From contig QHQV01000246.1 in assembly GCA_003219945.1 (NCBI GenBank), positions 1-18,040 on the forward strand: a stretch of DNA of 18,040 nt, given 5' to 3'. Shown one piece after another: positions 1 to 7,167 of the stretch. Position numbers and translations under genes: made by a program. The notes beneath the pieces are model-generated. The model made no database searches, had not been told where the DNA came from, and saw only the letters and a list, made by a program, of their open reading frames with translations. The DNA comes from Verrucomicrobiota bacterium. Lineage in GTDB: Bacteria > Verrucomicrobiota > Verrucomicrobiia > Chthoniobacterales > UBA10450. Every line of letters begins with the position of its first letter. Position 1 is the stretch's first letter.

Positions 1-395
1 TGTTTCCGGAAGCCGCAGCTCTACGCGAAGGTCGGTCTCGTGTTCAGTGACGCTTTCGACGTCGTAATTGGAAGGCGGAAAGTTCTCGTCGCCGTACTCG
101 AAACGAATTTCTGCTGTCGGATGGAGCGGGATCAGCCGCGCGACCTTGTCGTAGATTGCCAGAACTTTTGTGCGGTCATGAACTCCCCGTTCTCCTCATC
201 TTCAGGAACCCACAGCTGCACGATCGTCTCGTTCCACTGGTTCTTTTCCGCACCGCAATCGACCGTATCGAACGATGCTGCTTTTAATTCGGTCAGATGA
301 TAGCCGCCGTGAATTGTCGCACCGTCGGAGTTAGTAAACACCAATTGCTTCGCTGGAGCTTCTCGTAGCCTGCCAATGAAGTCGTGAGTCGTCAT
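1..395 (-). pseudogene. DUF6428-like protein, frameshifted, cut by window edge
   Basis: The reading frame from ATG 395 gives 87 residues, with a start resembling the DUF6428 family seen beside ars genes (motifs YHLTELKAASFDTVDCG and ETIVQLWVPED). It then runs into an early stop at 132. Another minus frame continues the protein from about 165 to the window edge (KVLAIYDKVARLIPLHP, then EIRFEYGDENFPPSNYDVES). The two join smoothly if one base is missing in the T run at 166-169 (A run on the coding strand), giving AQKVLAIYDK. The ATG overlaps the stop of the upstream aquaporin gene in an ATGA arrangement, which implies translational coupling in the arsenic cluster. The biochemical role of the family is not known to me. 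The frameshift could be real decay or a homopolymer error. The 3' end lies outside the window. Confidence 0.72.
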
Positions 396-1078
396 ATTGA
401 AGAAATGTCAGCTGTCTCAGCGCCGGAGCAACAGCCGCGTTCCCGCACACAACGGCACCCGATCACGCCGAGAGTGGTGCCGAGAACTGGTGCCACAAGA
501 TAAATCCACAAACCGCTGAAATGTCCGGAAACTAACGCCGGTGCCAGCGAGCGCGCAGGATTTATCGACGCGCCGCAGATCGGCCCGGCAAACAATGCCT
601 CGAGAGCGATGACAGCACCGACTGCGATGCCAGCTGTAATTCCCTTCTCGCGCGCACCTGTCGAAACGCTCAGAATCACGAACATGAGCAATGCTGTCAG
701 AAGAATCTCAAGCACGAATGATTGCATCGTGGAACCTGCTGGTATGGTTGCTCCAAGTGTGGCGCTTTGGGGAAACAGAAATCTCAGCACAACACTGGCC
801 GCAAGAGCACCAGCACACTGACTCGCCACATAAGGAATGACGCTGCTTGCTTCAAATCGTCGCGCAGCGAAAAATCCAATCGTGACGGCCGGATTTATGT
901 GCGCACCCGAAATGTCTCCAATCGTGTAAATCATAGCCAACACGATGAGACCAAAAGTAAGTGCCACTCCCACATGCGACACTGCGCCGCCGGTTACGCC
1001 ATCGATCACGATCGCGCCGGTGCCGGCGAACACGAGACAGAAGGTTCCTAAAAACTCTGCGATCAGCTTTTTCGCCAT
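392..1078 (-). CDS. aqpS: MIP-family aquaglyceroporin, probable arsenite channel (AqpS-like)
   Basis: This 228-residue inner-membrane channel has the two half-helix signatures of major intrinsic proteins: NPA at residues 62-64 (HINPAVTIG) and NPA at 173-175 followed by Arg (SINPARSLAP). There are about six hydrophobic segments. I chose ATG 1078 (MAKKLIAEFLGTF, the usual family start) over an upstream in-frame TTG at 1096 that would overlap arsC. It lies just downstream of arsenate reductase and overlaps the next gene by 4 bp. In Sinorhizobium meliloti an aquaglyceroporin (AqpS) in the ars operon lets arsenite made by ArsC flow out down its gradient. The same role is inferred here from position. 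No ArsB or Acr3 efflux pump is visible. A general glycerol or water channel cannot be excluded from sequence alone. Confidence 0.87.
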   Translation of the reverse strand: MAKKLIAEFLGTFCLVFAGTGAIVIDGVTGGAVSHVGVALTFGLIVLAMIYTIGDISGAHINPAVTIGFFAARRFEASSVIPYVASQCAGALAASVVLRFLFPQSATLGATIPAGSTMQSFVLEILLTALLMFVILSVSTGAREKGITAGIAVGAVIALEALFAGPICGASINPARSLAPALVSGHFSGLWIYLVAPVLGTTLGVIGCRCVRERGCCSGAETADISSI

Positions 1079-1082
1079 CCTT

Positions 1083-1497
1083 TCAGAACTCTTCAATCTT
1101 GGCGCGAATTTCTTCCAGCAGTTCCCGTGTTTTCGCGAGCTTTTCTGCGTGCGTGCCGGTAAACTGCGATGGATCGGTAAACGGCCAGTGCAGCCGTTTC
1201 GTTACCCCGGCGAAAATCGGGCAGCCTTTCGACTCTGATTCACTGCAGACTGTGATCGCGAACGCAAATAACTGACCGGATTTGAATACGTCGAAAACTG
1301 ATTGTGTTTCGTTATCGGAGATGTCGATCCCAATTTCCTGGAGTGCTTCAACGGCCAACGGATTGAGCGTTCCCGGTTCGAGTCCGGCACTCTCTGGTTC
1401 AAAAAACTCACCACAAACCTCGGAGGTTGAGCAAGGCTGCAGCCATCTGGCTGCGAGCGCTGTTATGAACGCAGATGAAAAGCACCTTTTTCTTCAC
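1083..1497 (-). pseudogene. arsC: arsenate reductase, thioredoxin-coupled (LMW-phosphatase fold), frameshifted
   Basis: ArsC of this class reduces arsenate to arsenite in the cytoplasm with three cysteines. A GTG at 1497 opens MKKKVLFICVHNSARSQMA, which holds the CX5R phosphate/arsenate loop (CVHNSAR). The frame continues to about AALLN and then hits a stop. The remainder (EVCGEFFEPESAGLEPG onward through TVCSESESKGCPIFAG and RLHWPF) is in another minus frame and ends at 1083. It carries the second and third redox cysteines. One extra base in the GG pairs around 1421-1426 (CTCCGAGG on the coding strand) explains the break. Without it the protein would be about 137 residues, the normal length. 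The gene is 62 bp downstream of the phoR-like gene on the same strand and abuts aqpS. All catalytic residues survive, so a sequencing error is as plausible as a fresh mutation. Confidence 0.85.
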
Positions 1498-1559
1498 AGA
1501 TGGAATGTTAAATAAAACCAAACACAATTAAACCCATCTCTGGGATTGTCACCAGAACG

Positions 1560-2816
1560 TCACATTCCGGTGGGTAGCACGACGCGGATGGTCGTCCCTT
1601 CGTCGATTTCGCTTTCCGCCTCGACGCGCCCACCGTGTAGTTGCGCGATGTGTTTTACAATCGCGAGACCGAGGCCGGTTCCGCGGACTTTGTCGGGGCT
1701 GCGTGCTTTATCTGCGCGATAGAAGCGCTCGAAGATGCGCGGCAAATCTTCTTTTGCAATCCCGATGCCCTGATCGCTCACGATCAGCTCCATTTCGCTG
1801 TCGTGTTGTCGAGCGCTCAGCCGGATCTCGCCGCGCTTGCGAGAGTATTTCACCGCGTTGTCGAGCAAGTTGTAAAGCGCTTCCTGTAACCGCGTGCGAT
1901 CAACGCGAATGGGCGACAGCTCAAGGGGAACATCGACAACAATATTGAGCTGTTTGCTTGTGAGCTTCTTCTCCCAATCGTGAATCATGTCTCGGAAAAA
2001 GCTCGGCAGATCGACATCCCCCAACTGCAAATCTGGATTCACCGATTCCAATTGCGCGAGCGTCAGTAAATCTTCGACGAGCAACTCGAGCCGATTCGAA
2101 TGGCGCTCCATTACGCGGAGAATTCGGGTGAGCTCCTGACGAGGCGTTCTTGGACTGTCGAGTAACGTCTCAATATAGCCGCGCAGGATTGACAGCGGCG
2201 TGCGCAATTCATGTGAAACATTGGCCACGAAATCCCGCCGCACTTGATCCATTTTTTTTAACTCGGTGATGTCGTGAAACAAGACCAATGCACCGGTGAT
2301 CTTGCCGGACTCGTTTTTGGTCGCGACGGCATGCAGCTCGATTTGCGATGCGTCCAGAGTCAACTCGGAGCGAACCGGGCCGTCGCCACGGAACGCATCG
2401 GTCAATAGCCGATCGAGGGTGGGGTCACGGACAATTTCCAACAGCGGCGTCGCTAGTGAAATTTCGGGAGCGTCGAACAGTTTCCGAAACGTCTGGTTAC
2501 TCAAAATCACCTGCCGATTGGAATCGACTACCAGCAATGCATCCTGCATCGCCGAGAAAATGGTCTGCAGCCCCGATTCCCGTTTTGCGATCTGTTTTTG
2601 GAGCTGCTCCAAATCACTAACAATCTTTTCTAACTGAAACCCGATACGTTGGGCTGGCGCGCTACCCTGCAATAAAAATGTACGCGGCCGTTCACCGCGA
2701 CCGATTTGGGTTATGACGTCTTCAACTTGCCGCCACGGCGCGATCCATTTGCGCCACACGATCAAGGCAATAACACCCAACGCACCGCAGATTAGGACAC
2801 CAATGACCCAGGACAC
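1560..2816 (-). CDS. phoR: PhoR-like sensor histidine kinase
   Basis: This 418-residue membrane kinase has one N-terminal transmembrane helix (about residues 3-22) and a basic linker. A PAS-like region (about 85-185, QTIFSAMQDALLVVD) precedes a HisKA domain with the phospho-accepting His202 in NVSHELRTPL. The HATPase domain has its N box (LLDNAVKYS), G1 box (SDQGIGI), F box (IFERFYR) and G2 box (GTGLGLAIVKHI). This order and the lack of a large periplasmic domain match PhoR. The start is GTG 2816, with AGAAGAG about 12 bases upstream and no nearby in-frame ATG. The partner regulator is 155 bp upstream on the same strand and arsC follows after 62 bp. The PhoR name rests on architecture plus the nearby PHO-box-like site. 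The substrate signal is inferred. Confidence 0.85.
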   Translation of the reverse strand: MSWVIGVLICGALGVIALIVWRKWIAPWRQVEDVITQIGRGERPRTFLLQGSAPAQRIGFQLEKIVSDLEQLQKQIAKRESGLQTIFSAMQDALLVVDSNRQVILSNQTFRKLFDAPEISLATPLLEIVRDPTLDRLLTDAFRGDGPVRSELTLDASQIELHAVATKNESGKITGALVLFHDITELKKMDQVRRDFVANVSHELRTPLSILRGYIETLLDSPRTPRQELTRILRVMERHSNRLELLVEDLLTLAQLESVNPDLQLGDVDLPSFFRDMIHDWEKKLTSKQLNIVVDVPLELSPIRVDRTRLQEALYNLLDNAVKYSRKRGEIRLSARQHDSEMELIVSDQGIGIAKEDLPRIFERFYRADKARSPDKVRGTGLGLAIVKHIAQLHGGRVEAESEIDEGTTIRVVLPTGM

Positions 2817-2971
2817 GGCATTTCTATTCTCTTCTAAATACTCTTCATAGCAAAGCGGCTGCGAAGATGTCTCGCAATTTCAAACCGGTTCGTACAACTT
2901 CTCGTTAGGCAACATCGTTGCATCACTTTCGGAGTGCGGGGCGTCCTCGCACCGCTTTCGCACGCACGCCG

Positions 2972-3658
2972 TTACCTTTCGCGGAGCCGATAGCCAAAAC
3001 CGCGCACGGTTTCGATCGCATCGCCGGCTTTGCCGAGTTTTTCGCGCAAGCGCCGCACGTGTGTGTCCACCGTGCGGGTGTCGATCACGCTTTCGTAACC
3101 CCAGACGTCGTTGAGCAATTTATCGCGTTCCTGCACGCGTCCCCTGCGTTGGATCAACGTTCGCAGCAGCTTGAACTCGAGACTGGTGAGATGCACCCGT
3201 TTACCACTGACGCGAACCTGATGGCGCGCAGGGTCGATCGTGATCGGGCCGGCTTGGAGCGTTTCCTCTTGTTTCTCACCTCGCCGCAAAATTGCCCGGA
3301 TTCGCAGCGTCACTTCGCGCGGACTGAAAGGCTTTGTTACGTAATCGTCAGCGCCGAATTCCAAACCGACGATTCGATCAATCTCCTCAGCTTTTGCCGT
3401 CAACATGAGAATCGGAATGTGAGACGTTGCCGCATCGCCTTTCAAAATTCTGCAGACCTCCAGTCCGGACATTTTTGGCAACATCAAATCAAGAATGACG
3501 AAATCCGGCCGGTTATCACGCGCCTTCTGCAGCCCGATTGCGCCGTCAGCTGCTGCCAGAGTTTTGAAGCCCGCCTTGTGCAAGCTCATCTCGAGAAGAT
3601 CGGCGACGTCGCTCTCGTCTTCGATGATCAGGATTTTTCTCGCAGAACCTGTGTCCAT
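2972..3658 (-). CDS. phoB: PhoB-like OmpR-family response regulator
   Basis: This is a 228-residue cytoplasmic transcription factor. The receiver domain (1-120) has the acidic pair at Glu13-Asp14, phospho-acceptor Asp57 (VILDLMLP), Thr in MLTAKAEE and Lys in VTKPFSPREV. A winged-helix DNA-binding domain follows (about 130-225, LTSLEFKLLRTLIQRRGRV, and RTVDTHVRRLREKLG). Length and motifs fit PhoB. I chose ATG 3658 (MDTGSARKILIIEDE), which gives the standard length, over a TTG 84 bases upstream. It pairs with the downstream kinase and diverges from the porin gene across about 200 bases that hold a PHO-box-like repeat. The regulator may therefore control both directions, including itself. Other OmpR-family roles are possible. 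Confidence 0.87.
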   Translation of the reverse strand: MDTGSARKILIIEDESDVADLLEMSLHKAGFKTLAAADGAIGLQKARDNRPDFVILDLMLPKMSGLEVCRILKGDAATSHIPILMLTAKAEEIDRIVGLEFGADDYVTKPFSPREVTLRIRAILRRGEKQEETLQAGPITIDPARHQVRVSGKRVHLTSLEFKLLRTLIQRRGRVQERDKLLNDVWGYESVIDTRTVDTHVRRLREKLGKAGDAIETVRGFGYRLRER

Positions 3659-3742
3659 GAACAGCGCATTCAACTTACGTGCGACATAAATTTCAATCGT
3701 TTCTATACCGCGTAAACGAGTCGCATCAGAGGCAAATAGCAA

Positions 3743-3782
3743 AGTTCACCGAATCGTCACGGTTTCGTCATACGACTGTAAC
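3743..3782 (+). promoter_or_regulatory. candidate PHO box (PhoB binding site), four half-sites
   Basis: Three 7-base elements follow one another at an exact 11-base period: TCGTCAC (3754-3760), TCGTCAT (3765-3771) and CTGTAAC (3776-3782), separated by 4-base spacers GGTT and ACGA. A weaker fourth, AGTTCAC, sits one period upstream (3743-3749). The enterobacterial PHO box is built the same way, from CTGTCAT-like 7-mers with 4-base spacers. A weak -10-like TAGCCT lies at 3793-3798, about 10 bases after the last repeat, a spacing seen in PhoB-activated promoters where PhoB replaces the -35 contact. The site lies 84 bases before the porin start. Binding by the neighbouring regulator is inferred. 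Confidence 0.62.
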
Positions 3783-3854
3783 AATCGGTTCTTAGCCTGC
3801 ATCGCATTTACTGAGAGCGAATCCCCTCAGACAGCCAAAAACCATCACCAAAAA

Positions 3855-3859
3855 AGGAG
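3855..3859 (+). promoter_or_regulatory. ribosome binding site of the porin gene
   Basis: AGGAG lies six bases before ATG 3866. It is the clearest Shine-Dalgarno sequence in the window and fixes the porin start. Most other genes here have weak or no such sites. Confidence 0.8.
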
Positions 3860-3865
3860 AAACAG

Positions 3866-5494
3866 ATGCTCACTAGAAAAATTGTTATGCGGGCAGCGGG
3901 CGGGAGTCTGGCTGCGATTATTTCACTAGCGGCACAACCGCTCTGGGCGCAAACATCTTCTGAATCCAAAGAGATCCAGGAGTTAAAACGCGAGGTCGAA
4001 GAACTCAGACAAGAAGTAGCCAGCTTGAAAAAACACGAGGGGCCTGCACCGAAGATCACTGCTGAAGGGCCAACCAAAACAGAAATCACTTACGATGGGA
4101 AAACTTTTGTCGAGAAATCCGTCCCCCTCGAGAAATCCAGCGCGGACAAATGGAAATTATCCACGTCGATCACCGAGATGGAACTGTACGGCGATGTGCG
4201 GCTCCGTTACCAATACAACGGAGGCGAGACCAAAGACAGGGGCCCAGTGGCGTCGCCTGGTGCGGGCATCGCAGGAACAAACGATTGGCAGGAGCGCGAG
4301 CGCGAGCGTTATCGTCTTCGCCTTGGCCTGCGTGGAACGCTTATGGACGATTGGTTCTTTGGCCTGCGGTTGGAGACCAGCAACAACGCACGCTCAACAA
4401 ACGTGACGTTTGGCGACGACACAGCGAGTGACACGCCCGGTGGTGGCGGGCCATTCGAAAAGAACAGCGACACGGTCTACGTCGGCCAGGCGTATGGCGG
4501 CTACAAGGGTTTCCCGGGCTTTACGTTTACTGCTGGCCGGATGCCGAACCCGATCATAAACACCCGCATGGTATGGGACCCGGACATCAATCCGGAAGGT
4601 TTGGCCGAGCAGTGGAAACGTACATTTGTGTTTGGAGCAGAGCGCCCTCCGCCGGCGTCGTTCAGCAAGGATACCAAAGCCGTTGTGGCCGCGAAGCCGC
4701 CGGAGCCATTCCTGAAACTCGATCTCTTCGCGAACTTCGGCCAGTTCGTTTATGACGATGCGAATCCGGAGAATCCGCTTGGGGCCAGAAAGACTACGGA
4801 CGCAAACGGCCCAACGCAGGAAGTCCCAAATCACGATGCGTTCCTGCTTGCATGGCAGGTAGGCGCGCGGTTTAACTTTCCCAAGAGCTTTTACTTCCAA
4901 TTTGCGCCCACACTCTACAATTACACTGGCAACGGGGACACGTTTAATATCCACTACATAGGCGGTGATCCTCGCCTAACGAACTCAGATTCCTTGGCGC
5001 AAAACCAGACGGGGATCAACAGCCTGTTGGTGTTCGATATGCCGGTGGAATTCGGGTGGAAAGCGTGGGGAATACCGATGCGAATATTCGGCGACTTCGC
5101 GACCAATTTTGAGGGTGACGATCGCGCCAGCGCCGCAGGCCAACCGGGCCAAGGCAGCCAGCGCTACGCGTATCAGGCCGGGCTCGGTATCGGCCAGTTA
5201 AAGAAGAGGGGAGATTGGCAGATCAATCTTTGGTACCAAAACATCCAGCAATACGCGCTCGATCCGAACCTGATCGATGACGATATTTTCAACGCTCAGG
5301 AGAATTTGCACGGGATCGCCGCTCAGGCGTCATACAACCTGACCGCCGCTGTGAACCTCCAGCTGACCTACGCCCACGGGTGGTGGTATAACCACAATCT
5401 CGGCACCGGCGGAAATGTAGGTAGTCTGGCCATCGCAACCAATCCAACAACTGAATACAATTTCTTCACCGCCGACTTAAACATCAACTTCTGA
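3866..5494 (+). CDS. large outer-membrane porin with N-terminal coiled coil
   Basis: This 542-residue protein starts with a signal peptide (cleavage near AQPLWAQ, residues 24-30). A short heptad coiled coil follows (about 34-58, IQELKREVEELRQEV), typical of porins tethered at the periplasmic face. Then comes a long stretch of amphipathic beta strands (MELYGDVRLRYQYNGG, YRLRLGLRGTLMDDWFFGLRLETS and others), ending in a C-terminal Phe (FFTADLNINF), the usual outer-membrane insertion signal. It resembles the putative-porin families (Porin_5, or OprP-like phosphate porins). I cannot assign substrate specificity from sequence. It is transcribed alone, divergent from the PhoB-like gene, behind a PHO-box-like site and before a strong terminator. 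A phosphate-starvation porin is therefore the best inference. Confidence 0.85.
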   Translation: MLTRKIVMRAAGGSLAAIISLAAQPLWAQTSSESKEIQELKREVEELRQEVASLKKHEGPAPKITAEGPTKTEITYDGKTFVEKSVPLEKSSADKWKLSTSITEMELYGDVRLRYQYNGGETKDRGPVASPGAGIAGTNDWQERERERYRLRLGLRGTLMDDWFFGLRLETSNNARSTNVTFGDDTASDTPGGGGPFEKNSDTVYVGQAYGGYKGFPGFTFTAGRMPNPIINTRMVWDPDINPEGLAEQWKRTFVFGAERPPPASFSKDTKAVVAAKPPEPFLKLDLFANFGQFVYDDANPENPLGARKTTDANGPTQEVPNHDAFLLAWQVGARFNFPKSFYFQFAPTLYNYTGNGDTFNIHYIGGDPRLTNSDSLAQNQTGINSLLVFDMPVEFGWKAWGIPMRIFGDFATNFEGDDRASAAGQPGQGSQRYAYQAGLGIGQLKKRGDWQINLWYQNIQQYALDPNLIDDDIFNAQENLHGIAAQASYNLTAAVNLQLTYAHGWWYNHNLGTGGNVGSLAIATNPTTEYNFFTADLNINF

Positions 5495-5510
5495 ATGGTT
5501 AGGTTAGCGA

Positions 5511-5545
5511 AAGCCCGTCGGGAGCATATGCCCGACGGGCTTTTT
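5511..5545 (+). terminator. intrinsic terminator of the porin gene
   Basis: A perfect hairpin pairs GCCCGTCGGG (5513-5522) with CCCGACGGGC (5531-5540) across an 8-base loop, extended by AA/TT pairing and followed by a T run at 5541-5545. It starts 17 bases after the porin stop and isolates the porin as a single-gene unit. Confidence 0.93.
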
Positions 5546-5587
5546 GCCGCTGATCATGGATAATTCTAGTTCATACCGGTGTAACGC

Positions 5588-5953
5588 ATGATTCAAGGTT
5601 TGAAACGAAAAAAACAACGGCACAAGAAAGCACAGCGCGAAGTCTCTCCCGTCAGGATGCTGACCGATGAACTGGATGCGGTGCGACGCGATTTACGCCG
5701 GACAATTCGGTCTTACGCCGCGCGCTTGGAACTCGATCTCGCCGAAAGCATGGCGGCGGTGACTCTACATAAACGAGCCGAAGACTTGTCACGCGAGCGA
5801 CTGCACGACATTCGCGATCTGACAATCATGATGCGCAAGCGCAAACTGAAACCGGAAAAAGGTCGGCGGAAAGATGTGCGCGAGCTCGATTCGCTCATTC
5901 GGGATTTGCACTCAATCGCCCACCCCAACGCTGAGCCCAGTGATTCCAAGTGA
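5588..5953 (+). CDS. small, highly charged protein of unknown function
   Basis: The ATG at 5588 opens a 121-residue frame with a very basic N-terminus (MIQGLKRKKQRHKKAQRE), then mostly helical, Arg/Lys/Glu-rich sequence with no signal peptide or membrane segment. I recognise no domain. The charge pattern suggests a cytoplasmic protein that might bind nucleic acid or form a coiled coil, but that is a guess. It follows the porin terminator by 42 bases, so it needs its own promoter. No convincing Shine-Dalgarno site is present. The one competing frame is a shadow on the other strand. Coding status is likely but not certain. Confidence 0.55.
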   Translation: MIQGLKRKKQRHKKAQREVSPVRMLTDELDAVRRDLRRTIRSYAARLELDLAESMAAVTLHKRAEDLSRERLHDIRDLTIMMRKRKLKPEKGRRKDVRELDSLIRDLHSIAHPNAEPSDSK

Positions 5954-6055
5954 GGCGGCGTTTTCCGGGCATCATAGCGTCGTCCTGATACTCGTTAGGC
6001 TACGCGGATCAGCAGCCGGCGCCGACCACGCTCAGCGCAGATATGATTGTCAATG

Positions 6056-6625
6056 TTAGTTATCCGCGCCCTCGTGGAACTCTCGGAACAGCGCGACCAA
6101 AAGATTCTGCAGTGAAAAATTGTTGTCCATCTGGATCCAACGTATTCCTCCGCGCGGGAAATCTGTGGCCGTCAAAGTCGCAGTGACGCGACCGCGGTCT
6201 TTTAGTAAATAGATTTTTGCACCCGGCGACAAATCAATCCAACCGTACAGGGGGAATTGCCGAATGCGCGCGACCGGGATCAGCTCGCCATGGCCGCTCC
6301 TGGCGAAGAAGACTCCTCGTGCGGAATCGACCTGGATACCCGGAAAGTGAAAATCGAACGGCTCATCTGTACGCGGAGTATCGTCGCCGACATAAGGCAG
6401 ATTACTGAACGTGATTCGCGCGACCAGTTCACCGCTTTTGCGTTGGCAGAGTTCGTGCCAGATCATTTCGCCGTACGTGAAAGTCTGGGGGTGATCCGGG
6501 CTAGTAACACTGATCGCGTTCGCCAGGGCCGAAGCGTTCGCCGCGAAAAGGACAGCCAACAAAATCGCGACTCGCGTCCTACGAACGCGGGATGAGACGC
6601 GTGATCGTCCAGTATCTGCCTTCAT
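6056..6625 (-). CDS. secreted protein of unknown function
   Basis: From ATG 6625 the frame gives 189 residues. The N-terminus is a typical export signal: basic start (MKADTGRSRVSSRVRRTR), hydrophobic core (VAILLAVLFAANASALA) and a likely cleavage after ANA near residue 38. The mature part is a compact mixed sequence with aromatic and proline-rich turns (TFTYGEMIWHELCQRKSGE, PVARIRQFPLYGWIDLSPG). I recognise no family. I preferred ATG 6625 to a frame opening 159 bases upstream because it places the signal peptide correctly and follows AGGAAG about 14 bases away. It reads convergently towards the small basic gene, with about 100 bases between them and no clear terminator. Confidence 0.65.
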   Translation of the reverse strand: MKADTGRSRVSSRVRRTRVAILLAVLFAANASALANAISVTSPDHPQTFTYGEMIWHELCQRKSGELVARITFSNLPYVGDDTPRTDEPFDFHFPGIQVDSARGVFFARSGHGELIPVARIRQFPLYGWIDLSPGAKIYLLKDRGRVTATLTATDFPRGGIRWIQMDNNFSLQNLLVALFREFHEGADN

Positions 6626-7167
6626 CGTTCGCTTCAAATCTTCCTTAATGAATCGGTGGCGAGGACGAGACGACGATTCAGCAATCAATGGCAGCCGCCA
6701 TGCTCCTCGAAAGGGTTGTAAATTTGGATCGCGTAATACCACATAAAACGTCCGGACGCGCTGCAAAAGTATGCGCACGACCAAAAATCGCTTCTACATC
6801 GTGCACAGTTGCGCCGAAAAGAGTAAGCGACCCGATTCGCCGCCATATCCTCGCACATGAGCGCGATCGTGGTGACGCGGGTGGTCATACGTTTGGCCTT
6901 CCCATTCGCTGTGCGTCGGATGCACGCTCATCTTGCTAACCCCCGATTTGAAAATGAGCCAATCGTCATCGAAATCCTCGGCCACGCGACTTGCAATCAG
7001 GTAACCAATTATCAGCCGAAGGGGTATTGAAGCCATTGATTCCATGGCGTCGTTTTTGTCCGGGCATCCAGTCGCATACGAAAGTTGTTGCCTGCCGATT
7101 CGTCGAAGCAGTAATCCGATTCTTACAACGCATGTAAGGATTGTGTTTCGTTCGCGACCAATCGCGC
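6626..7167. other. about 540 bases with no defensible gene; possible decayed minus-strand gene
   Basis: No frame here can be called with confidence. On the minus strand, a frame from 7045 to 6794 (MASIPLRLIIGYLIASRVAE near its start) overlaps a second from 6888 to 6685 (ending in YNPFEEHGGCH), and a third frame joins the secreted-protein gene. The pattern would suit one small gene broken by frameshifts, like those elsewhere in the window, but I recognise no family in any of the three. The last 120 bases should hold the promoter of the GMC oxidoreductase gene. I see no clear -35/-10 pair. Confidence 0.35.

Noticed and set aside
2918..3715. 265-codon plus-strand open frame
   Set aside because: It lies wholly opposite the PhoB-like gene, whose motifs are unmistakable. 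The frame is open because of the codon bias of the real gene and matches no family.
4394..4954. 186-codon minus-strand open frame
   Set aside because: It is antisense to the porin, which has a signal peptide, a strong ribosome site and a terminator. The antisense product has no recognisable feature.
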